This document shows positions 1 to 12,000 of a stretch of 64,000 nt of DNA, in pieces. Under the pieces are notes generated by a model. The model did not search any database. It worked only from the letters and a program-made list of their open reading frames with translations, and was not told the DNA's origin. How positions within the stretch are numbered: the stretch's first letter is position 1; every line of letters starts with the position of its first letter. Origin of the DNA: Verrucomicrobiota bacterium (GTDB taxonomy: Bacteria > Verrucomicrobiota > Lentisphaeria > JABSQK01 > JAJFLO01); NCBI GenBank assembly GCA_021772675.1, contig JAJFLO010000188.1:40863-104862 (forward strand). Reading direction: 5' to 3'. The position numbers and the translations under genes were made by a program.

Positions 1-3000
1 TTATCGTTAGAAAATGGATGGATTAGTTACTGTTTGATTAAACTTAGTAAAGACAATAAGCGTAGCGAATCAATGCTTCGAGCTTACAATGCAGGGAAAT
101 TGTCAAATCCCACTCCATACCCTGAAGCTTTTGAACAGATGTTGCATCGCAAATATGTTCCTTATCCTAAAGGGAAGAGACAATTAGAAGAACACGCTTT
201 AGCTCAGGTCAGTGATTCCATGGAAAACAATCTAAAATCAACTCTTTCAATTCGGGATTCAAGTCAGCACGATGTCCAAGAAATCAGAGCAAATCTTACC
301 GATATTTTTATCAATATTCTGGGTTTTGAAGCTATTGAATTTGAAACATTAAATACATTTCAAGAATTAGGAATAACTTCAGTCAATGCCGTTGAATTAG
401 TTGAAGGTATAAATACCACATTCAGGCTGAGCTTACCCACAAGTGTTGTATTTGAATGCAGCACCTTAGATGCGTTGGCAAAGATTATAGTAGATTCTCG
501 GCCCGATAATCAACCACGTGAACATACGATAAAAAAATATGTAACGAATATTGAAGACAACCGACAGGAGACTACAATCAAGAGAATACAGGCAACCGAA
601 AGTAGTAATAAAATTGCTATCATAGGGATCTCTTGTCGATGTGCCGGTGCCAATGGACCGGAAGAGTTTTGGGAACTCGTGAGCCAAGGAAAGGATTGTA
701 TTCAAGATATTTCGAATAGAAACTGGCTTGATTTTTTTAGATTGAATTCGCCGAATGTGATTCCCGGCCGCTATGGAGCAATTGATGATCTTGAAGAATT
801 TGATCCTTTATTTTTTCATATCTCTCCTAAAGAAGCCGAAACCATGGATGTCACGCACCGGCTATTTTTGGAAGAAAGTTACAAGGCACTAGAAGACTCG
901 GGATATTCCCCCTTATCACTACGAGAGCAGCAAGTCGGTACGTTTCTTGGAACCATGGGAAGCATGACGTCGACGCCAGACTACTCCCATTTTTCTATGC
1001 TAGGTTCGGAAACGAGCATCCTAGCGTCTCGATTAGCATATTGTTTAGACTTAAAAGGGCCAGCAATGGCGATCAATACATCCTGTTCTTCCTCTTTAGT
1101 CGCGATAGATCTTGCCTCCCAACAATTGAAGAACAGGCAAATCGATCTTGCTTTTGCTGGTGGAATTACGGTTTATACCCATCCGGGAGCATTTATTTCC
1201 ATGAATAATGCTGGGATGCTCTCGCCAACAGGCATATGTCGTCCCTTTGACAATGCTGCCGACGGTATTGTTGTCGGTGATGGTGTGGGAATTGTGATTT
1301 TAAAACGATTGCAGGATGCAATACAGGACGGCGACCAAATTTATGGCGTCATCAGGGGCAGTAGAACGAATCAAGACGGCCAAACATCAGGAATTACTGT
1401 CCCCAGTTTCCTGGCGCAAAGTCAATTAGAAGAATCACTCTATCGAGAAAATCAAATTTGTGTAGAAGATATTCAATATATCGAGACACACGGTACTGCA
1501 ACCAAATTGGGCGACCCTGTTGAAGTTGACGCCCTCAATCATACATTCAAAAAATTCACATCGCAAAAGCGGTTTTGCGCCATTGGTTCCTTAAAAGCCA
1601 ATATTGGTCATACGACAGCAGCAGCTGGCGTATTAAGTGTCATTAAGGTTTTGTTAAGCCTCGGATATAAGAAATTCCCCCCCTCTATTAACTTCAGTGA
1701 ATGTAATGAACACATTAATTTCGAGGATAGCCCTTTTTTCGTCAATACATCGTTACGAGAATGGGCGGTTAACGCTAAGGGATCTCGTTTGGCGGCTGTG
1801 AGTTCCTTCGGGTTCAGTGGAACCAATGCCCATATGATTCTCGAGGAGTATCAAGAGCCCTCACTGGTTAAAAATAAGTCCTATAGGCCCCATGAGACTT
1901 ATATTATCGTTCTATCCGCGAAGAATGAAGAACAGCTCAAAGAATATGCTAACAAACTCCTAATCTTCTTTACTGATCACGGTTTCCGCCACGGCGGATC
2001 TTCGACATTGACTACCGATCACTTACAAGATATTGCCTATACCCTCCAGGTGGGACGCGAAGCCATGGAAGAACGCATGGCTTTGATTGTCGGATCTATC
2101 AAAGATCTTGAAGAAAAACTGCACGAATTTCTCAAAGGTCAAAAAAATATAAAAAACTTATACCGCGGTCAGACAAAACGTATAGATAACACCGTAGAGG
2201 TTTTTGCCGCAGACGAGGACCTTCAAAAGGCTGTGGACGAGTGGATCAGCAAAGGGAAATACGCGAAACTATTAGATTTTTGGGTCAAAGGTTTGATTTT
2301 CGACTGGAACAAGTTATACGGCAACAACAAACCACGTCGAATGAGTTTACCAACCTATCCGTTTGCCAGGGAACTCTACCCAGTTCCTCAGATTGACGCT
2401 AAAGCTAACGATAGCACAAGCCCCACTACAATCATACACCCCCTGCTACATCGAAACACGTCCAACATTTCACAGCAGCGGTTTAGTTCGACCTTTACAG
2501 GTCAGGAGTTTTTTTTCGCGGATCATGTACTTAATGGGCAGAAAGTCTTGCCGGAAGTCACATATCTTGAGATGGTGCGAGCAGCTGTGAAAGAAGGGGT
2601 GAATGTCCTAGCTGAAGGTAAAGTAAGCATTCAACTGAAAAATATCATTTGGGCGAAACCCATTGTTGTTAACAGTCAACCAAAGGAAGTTCACATCGGG
2701 CTCTTCCCTGACGAGAACGAGCAGATTCTGTACGAAATCTATACAGAAACTGACGTTTCAACCCCCTTAGTGCATGGCCAAGGAGTAGCCGTATTCCGCT
2801 CTCAGGATAAGGCTGCTCACCCGGATTTGCCGACATTAAAGAAACAAATAAACACAAGTAGACTTAGTTCCGGGCAATGTTATGAATATTTTACAGCCAT
2901 GGGCATTGACTACGGCCCCGGACATCAAAGTATTCAATACCTCTCCATCGGAAGCAATCAGGTGCTGGCTAAACTCTCTTTGCCCTCTTCCGTTTTACAG

Positions 3001-6000
3001 ACACAAGATCAATTTGTCATGCACCCAAGCATAATGGATGGCGCCTTTCAGAGCATTCTAGGTTTAATCGTTTCTAATCCGGAACGAGAAGTCAGAGATC
3101 AAAAGCGATTCTTGCCTTTGGCGGTAGAAGAACTTGACATATATACATCCTGTACATCGTCCATATGGGTGTGGATACGATACTGCAATGGCCGCTCAAC
3201 TGGTGAAAACGTACAAATGCTTGATATCGATCTCTACAATGATTTAGGGAAGCTTTGCGTGAGGATGAAAGGGGTGTCATTGAAAATCTACAATCGAGAC
3301 GCGCAGGAAGTATCGGGAGACAAAGTAGAGGGCACCCCAGCGCCAACATCGCATTTGTCAAACTCAGGAATTTCACCTGGCCCAGAGGCTTTCTCAGACT
3401 CGCCACAAGTCATGGATGGAAGTCTAATGTTTCACCCACACTGGATAGATCAATCCATTTCTGCGGAAACCACGGCCGTCCACTATAGTCAGCACCTGGT
3501 GTTGCTTTGCGAGATAAATCAACTTTCCAACAAAAGCCTAAAAATAGAAATGAACGGTGTGCGTTTTCTCATTCTGCAATGTAAACAGGAAAACATTGAG
3601 AAACGCTTCCAAGCGTATGCAAATCAGGTATTTGAGGAAATTCAACACCTTCTCCAAACACAATCAAAGAACAACGGCAAGATTTTAATACAGCTTGTGG
3701 TTCCCAACGGAGAGGAAGGACGACTATTTGTCGGCCTCGCCGGATTACTTAAAACTGCTCAGCTGGAGAACCCAAAACTGATAGGACAATTAATAGAAGT
3801 TGAATTTGGGGAAGATCCGGCATCACTAGTGAAACAACTAAAAGAGGATGGGAGATGTCCAGGGAATCATTCTATTCGCTATCAGGACGGTAAACGATGG
3901 ATAACCACATGGAAAGAAATTGAGACCTCTCAAGAACCGAAAAATATCCCATGGAAAAACCAAGGTATCTATCTAATTACAGGCGGTGCAGGTGGACTCG
4001 GGTTGATTTTTGCCAAAGAAATCGCCAGCAAAACCAGAAATTCTATACTGATTCTTACCGGCCGTTCTAACTTAAACCAAGAGAAGAAAGATCAGGTAAA
4101 TGCATTAAAAAACTTCGGTGCCAGAATCGAATACAGGCGAATAGATGTAACTCAGAGTAAGGCCGCGACCAGCTTAATCCAAAGTATCGTCAAAGACTTT
4201 GGAGGTCTTAATGGCATCATCCACAGCGCTGGTGTGATTCACGACAACTTTATTCTCAAAAAAACGAAACAAGAAATAGTAAGGGTATTAGCGCCCAAGG
4301 TGTCAGGGCTTGTAACTTTAGACCAAACCAGTAAGGATATAAACCTTGACTTCTTTATCTTATGTTCATCGATTGCAGGGTGCCTGGGGAACCCGGGGCA
4401 GGCCGATTATGCCACCGCAAATGCCTTTATGGACGGTTATGCCCATTATCGTAATAGTCTGGTAGCCTCAAAAAAAAGACAAGGGCAAACACTGTCAATC
4501 AATTGGCCCCTGTGGAAAGAGGGCGGGATGCAGGTCAATGAAGAAATCAGAAATGTAATGAGGCAAAACATGGGGTTGAATGTTATGGAAACCCCAGTCG
4601 GCCTCAGAGCTTTGTATCAAGGTTTGGCCTCTCGAAGAGATCAGGTAGTCGTAATGGTCGGAGATATCATTCGAATAAAGGAACACTTTCTAGATACAGC
4701 CGCTAATATTGCGTTACCTCAAGAGAACCAATCAATACCGCAACCGGACTTGATTCTATTACAAGAAAAGACCTTGTATCGACTCAAGGTTCTCCTGAGT
4801 GAACACGTCAAATTGGATGTTGTCAAGATTGATGGAGACAATCCTCTTGAAAACTATGGGATTGATTCGGTGATTATTACTCAACTTAATCAGAAACTTA
4901 GTGATATCTTTGGCGCACTGTTGCCAAAAACCCTATTTTTTGAGCACCGGAATCTGCAAACTTTAGCCGAATATTTAATTTCAGAGTATCCACAAGCCTG
5001 TTTGCAGTGGACAGGACTGGAAGAACCGTTGAAACCAAAACCCATTATCTCTTCAATACCACTGCCTGTCAGCGATGAGCTTCCGGTACTGACCACATTG
5101 CAAACAAGACAGCGTTCACCACGCCGTCTTACGGTTACAGAACCAAGTGCGAAAGCCAGAGAACATATTGCCATCATTGGTATAAGTGGGCGTTACCCGC
5201 AGGCGAAAACACTGGACAAATATTGGCAGAATTTGAAGAAAAGCATCACTTGTATAAGTGAAATACCAGAAGACCGTTGGTCGCTGGAAGACTTTTTTGA
5301 ACCAGATCAAGAAGAAGCTGAAAAACAAGGAAAAAGTTATAGCAAGTGGGGCGGTTTTCTGGAAGGAATTGCAGACTTTGATCCTTTGTTTTTTAATATT
5401 TCACCCCGAGAAGCAGCCGTTATGGACCCTCAGGAACGCTTGTTTATTCAGTCCTCTTGGGAAGTCCTGGAAGATGCGGGATACACAAGGGAACGGCTTA
5501 CAACAGACTATAATAGCCAGGTTGGTGTTTTTGCAGGAATTACCAAAACAGGTTTTGAATTATATGGTCCGGAATTATGGCGACAAGGTGAGCAGCTTCA
5601 TCTCCGTACATCATTTAGCTCGGTAGCCAACCGGATTTCCTATCTCTTGAATTTACAAGGTCCAAGCATGCCAATTGATACGATGTGTTCCTCGTCCTTA
5701 ACAGCGATCTACGAGGCCTGCGAACATATTCACCATGGAGCCTGTGAAATGGCGATAGCCGGTGGGGTGAATTTATATCTTCATCCGTCAAGCTATATAG
5801 AACTTTGTGCATACAAAATGCTTGCGCCAGATGGAAACTGTAAAAGTTTTGCCGACGGAGGAAACGGCTTTGTCCCGGGAGAAGGGGTAGGCGTTGTACT
5901 TCTAAAACGGTTATCTAAGGCAATTCAAGATCAGGACCAGATCCACGCTGTCATTATCGGTGCCAGTATTAATCATGGCGGCAAAACCAATGGATATACA

Positions 6001-9000
6001 GTCCCCAATCCAACAGCCCAAAGCAAGGTTATTCGGGACACATTGGATAAGGCAGGCGTTGATGCCCGAGCAGTCAGTTTCATTGAGGCTCATGGAACAG
6101 GTACAGCACTTGGGGACCCCATTGAAATTACGGGACTGGCTCAGGCCTTTCGAAAAGATACTCAGGATACCGCCTATTGTGCTATCGGTTCTGTAAAATC
6201 GAATATTGGCCATTTGGAAGCGGCCGCAGGGATTGCAGGACTAACCAAAATTGTATTGCAAATGAAGCATCAAATATTTGTTCCCAGCCTTCTACATGGC
6301 AGGAAATTGAATCCAATGATTAATTTTGCAGAAACACCATTTATGCTGCAACAAGAACTTGGTGAGTGGAAACGGCCCTTGATCGAGATTGATGGGGTAA
6401 GTAAGGAATATCCAAGGATCGCCGGCATTTCTTCGTTTGGAGCTGGAGGATCGAATGCTCATGTGATTCTGCAAGAGTATGAGCAGCCTCAGTCGGTAGA
6501 AAATAGGTCCAATCAGTCCGATCTGTCTGATAAGTCCCATCAGACATATCTTATAATCTTATCGGCAAAGAATGAAGACCGCCTTCGTGAAATAGCCAAG
6601 AATCTCCATGAATTCATCCTTCATCCTTCATCCTTCATCCTTTCAGAACTTGCCTACACACTTCAAGTTGGACGGGAGGCAATGGAGGAACGTTTAGGAT
6701 TCATTGTGAACTCCATCGAAGAACTAAAGGATAAACTACACGGCTTTCTCGAAGGACAAAATGACATTGAGGATCTGTATAGGGGACAAATTAAACACAA
6801 CAGAGGTACCTTAGGAGTCTTTGCCATTGATGAAGATCTACAACAGGCGGTAGATAATTGGATTGCTAAACGGAAATATGTAAAACTCTTGAACCTTTGG
6901 GTCAAGGGACTGATTATTGATTGGAACAAACTATATGGCGAAAACAAGCCTTGCCGAATTAGTTTGCCCACCTATCCTTTTTTAGGAAAACGTTATTGGA
7001 TACCTAAATTTACAACTCCGCCCGCCGCTGACACCATCACTTCCAGCGTGTCCTCTTTTATCCATCCACTGCTCCATAAAAACACTTCTGATTTTTCGGA
7101 ACAGCGGTTTAGTTCGACCTTTACAGGCCACGAGTTCTTTTTGGAGGATCAAGTCGTAAAAGGTCTAAAGATATTGCCCGGAGTAGCGTGTCTTGAAATG
7201 GCTCGGGTTGCTGTACAAAAAGCATTGGGCGCTTTACTGGATAGGCAAGCGGGGATTCTATTGAAAAACGTGGTTTGGGGGCAGCCCATTGCAGTAAACA
7301 GTCACCCCAAAGAAGTCCACATCAAACTTTTATCAGAATGTAATGGAGATATTACCTATGAAATTTTTAGCGAATCTGAAAAAGCCGATGCGAAGTGTAT
7401 TGTTCACAACCAGGGCCGAGCACAGCAAAGTCCAGTATCTGAAAATTCCAGCTTGGATATCCCGGCTTTACTGGCTGAATGCAGTCAAAGCAGGCTAAAC
7501 TCCAGTCAATGTTACGAAGCCTGTAAAGCGATGGGAATCGACTATGGTCCCGGACATCAGGCCATTAAAGAAATCTATATTGGAAATAACCGAGCGCTGG
7601 TGAAACTTTCCTTGCCATCTCACCTTTCAAAGACACGGGGGCAATTCGTTCTTCATCCAAGCCTGGTGAATGGCGCCCTACAAAGCATTATAGGCTTAAA
7701 CACCACCAATCAAGGATCAGGAACAGAGAACAGGGGACCGGTTTTACCTCTAACACTTCAAGAACTTCATATTTTATCTCGTACTTCTACTCTCATATGG
7801 GCCTTGGTTCAATCCAACAAAAGAGATCAGGAGCAAAAACTCGACCTAGAATTATGCGATGATCAAGGCACTGTTTGCGTACGAATGAAGGGGTTGGTCT
7901 GCCACGAAAGTTTACATTCATCAATTACTACTCGACATTCCTTACAGCCCACGATCGTAGCAGAATCCGTTTTTTCGAACAAAACAGATAAACCAACGAC
8001 AGTTTCATTACAGTTTCTATCAGACGATAAAAGCCTATCTACTAACCCGGATGGCCAAAGCCGGCAGCCAATCACCTTATCGTCAACAAACCTTTCATTA
8101 TCACAACCCAGAATCGACGATAATTCTAATCCTCCGATGTCTGTTAATTCCTCTATCACGGTGGAATTATTACAGGACGAACTGGCAACAACCCTGGCAA
8201 AAGCCTTATACATGGAGCGAAATGAGGTTGATCCGGATAGACCATTTATTGATTTGGGGATGGATTCGATTGTCGGTGTGGAATGGATCAAGACGATCAA
8301 TAAGAAATATGAAACCCAAATACCTACAACCAAAACCTACGATTATCCCACCATTAATGAATTCGCTGAATTCCTAAAAAAAGAATTGAATAAACAAAGC
8401 AAACAACCCTTAAGAGATTCAGTGATTCAATGCCTATCGAGTGCCCCGGATGACCAAAACCAGCAGCCAATCACCTTGTCGTCAACAAACCTTACATTAT
8501 CACAACCTGAAATCGACGATAATTCTAATCCTCCGATGTCTGTTAATTCCTCCATCACGGTGGAATTATTACAGGACGAACTGGCAACAACCCTGGCAAA
8601 AGCCTTATACATGGAGCGAAATGAGGTTGACTTGGAAAGACAATTTATTGATTTGGGGATGGATTCGATTGTCGGTGTGGAATGGATCAAGACGATCAAT
8701 AAGAAATATGAAACCAAAATACCTGCAACCAAAACCTACGATTATCCCACCATTCGTGAATTCGCTGAATTCCTAAAAAAAGAATTGAATAAACAAGGCA
8801 AACAGTTTGTAAGCCGTCCGGAAATTTCAGAGACGAATCAGTCTTCATCAAAGGTCGCGCTAGAGCCCATCGAATTGCCATCAAGCGATTTACACCAAAT
8901 TACAGGAATTTCAACACCAACACTTTCTTCATTTAATTTAACAAAAAAACAACATTTTCTCCCCCAAATATCAAGCCATAATTACGCACAAGGAGAGCAT

Positions 9001-12000
9001 CGTCAGAGACAATTAAAAAAGGATACAGAGAAAAAAGAAGGTGATGTAGTAAAGCAGCACCAAGAGGATCTTTCAAGATTAGGGACCTCTTATGGCCTTG
9101 TGCTTTCAACGGTTCATTCCCTGAAAGAACTGTCATTGAGTCAATGGGCTATATCAGAACCCAATCAAGATGAAGTGACGATTCAAGTGAAGGCATCCGC
9201 TATTAATTTTCCGGACACGATGTGTGTAAGAGGATTATATCCAACAATGCCTGATTATCCTTTTGTCCCTGGATTTGAAGTTTCAGGCGTGGTTGCTAGA
9301 AAAGGCAGTCAAGTTTCCGAGATTGATATAGGAGACGAAGTCATTGCACTCACGGGAAAGCAACTGGGAGGACATGCCAGCCATGTGAATGTGCCAATAA
9401 GAAATATTGTTCAAAAACCTAAAAATGTTTCTTTTGAAGAAGCCTGTAGTCTGCCCGTTGTTTTTGGTACGGTGAATTATGCGTTTGAATTAGCAAAACT
9501 TGCCCCAAAAGAACATGTATTAATTCAAACAGCGACGGGAGGATGTGGTCTTGCTGCCCTTCAACTGGCGCATTTGAAAGAATGTGTTTGTTATGCCACA
9601 TCAAGTAGACAAGAAAAATTAGATATTCTTAGAAAATTTGAAATTCCTCATGTTTTTAATTATAAAACGTCAGATTTTGATCGGGAAATAAAACGCATCA
9701 CCAAAAACAGAGGAATTGATGTTGTATTAAATATGCTATCCGGTGATGGAATTCAAAAAGGCTTAAATTGCTTAGGCCCCTCAGGCCGGTATTTAGAACT
9801 TGCCGTACATGCATTAAAAACAAGCCAGGCATTAGACCTCTCAAAACTAGTGCGGAATCAATCAATTTATAGTATTGATTTACGCCAATTGAGCTTCGAG
9901 AAAAAAGGGCTTGGAAAAGAGATGCTCAAGCAAATGAAATTTATGATTGAGTCAGAACAAATTGTGCCGATAGTGTCTCGAATTTATCCCATTCACCAGA
10001 TTCGTGAGGCCTTAGAATACGTGGGACAGGGGAAGCATATTGGTAAAGTTGTGATCAGTCACACGAATCACAAAATGATTGATTGCCTAGATCATTGCCT
10101 ACAACGTTTATTAGAGCATAAACGAATCTGTAAACAAAGACACCCAGCTATTACCACAACGACCTCTGCAATAAACGGACAAAAGAAAAAACAGACCCAG
10201 GAAGGTATTGCCATCATCGGCATGTCTGGACAATTTCCGAAGTCAAAGACCTTAGCTGAATTTTGGGACAATCTGGCACAGGGAAAAGATTGTATTTCGG
10301 AAATTCCAACGACACGATGGTCTATCGATCAGTATTATGACCCCGACGCGATAACTTCAGGAAAGATCGATTGCAAATGGATGGGGGTTTTAGAGGATGT
10401 GGATTGTTTTGATCCGTTGTTTTTTAATATTTCACCGGCGGAAGCTGCTTTAATGGATCCGCAACAACGGCTGTTTTTAGAAAACTGCTGGCATTGTATT
10501 GAAGATTCTGGAATAAGTCCTGCTGCCTTGTCTGGAAGTCGTTGTGGTGTTTTTGCTGGTTGCGGCCCTAACGAGTTTGGGCAATTCGTGAATGGACAAG
10601 AACTTAATGCTCAGGCCTTGCTAGGAGGAGCTGCTTCGATTTTACCAGCCCGGATTTCATATATCTTAAACTTAAAAGGCCCCAGTTTATCCATTGATAC
10701 CTCATGTTCCTCTTCGCTAGTAGCCATTGGGGAAGCCTGTAATAGTTTGCAATTGCAAACCTGTGATCTTGCCTTAGCAGGAGGGGTATCTGTGTTGTCA
10801 GGGCCTAACTTGCATATTATGACCACTAACGCAGGTATGTTATCGAAAGATGGACGTTGTTTTACCTTTGATGAACGGGCAAATGGATTCGTTCCCGGGG
10901 AAGGCGTTGGCATAATTTTATTGAAACGACTCTCGGACGCGATTCATGATCGAGATCCAATTTACGGAGTAATCAAAGGATGGGGAGTCAATCAGGATGG
11001 AAAGACAAATGGGATAACTGCGCCTAGCGTGAATTCACAGATTTCATTGGAGAAAGAGGTCTATGAACGTTTTAATATTAATCCGGAAACAATTTCCCTC
11101 GTCGAAGCCCACGGAACCGGTACCAAACTCGGAGATCCAATTGAAGTGGAGGCCCTTATCGAGTCTTTTCAATCCTATACGCGGAAGAAAAATTATTGTG
11201 CACTAGGATCTGTAAAAAGCAACACCGGGCATCTACTGGCAGCGGCTGGAATCGCCGGGATTATAAAGGTATTACTTGCTTTGCGGCACCGAATGTTACC
11301 CCCTACCATCAATTTTGAAACACTCAATTCACATATTACCCTAGAGAATAGTCCCTTTTACATCAATACTGAAATACGCCCCTGGAAGATTCCCGAGGAC
11401 GCTACCCGACGTGCGAGCGTAAGTTCTTTCGGATTTAGTGGAACGAATGCGCATTTAGTCATTGAAGAATGGCTGGCACCGCCAGTCGGTGATAGCTCGT
11501 ATAAGACTTATATTATCGTCCTATCAGCCAAAAATAAAGAACGGCTTAGAGAAGTCGTTAAAAATCTCCTTGATTTTACCAACCATAAAATCTTAAATCA
11601 AAAATCTGAAATTCTGAATTTGTCTGATCTCGCCTATACACTCCAGGTAGGGCGTAAGGCCATGGAGGAGCGCTTAGCTCTGATTGTAGAATCAGTCCAT
11701 GAACTTGGAGAAAAACTAAAGGGGTTTATGGAGGGGAAAGAGGCCATTGAAGAGCTATATCGAGGACAGGTCAAGCGGAACAATGAGTCATTAACGGATT
11801 TTACAGCGGATGAAGATATCGCCAAAACAATTGATGCTTGGATGGCAAAAGGTAAGTACGGAAAACTGTTAAGACTGTGGGTTAAGGGACTGAATTTTGA
11901 CTGGAACAGTCTTTATGGTAATTCTAAACCTCGGCGAATCAGCCTTCCGGCATATCCGTTTGCCAGGGAACACTATCCCGTACATCAGATTGATGCTAAT

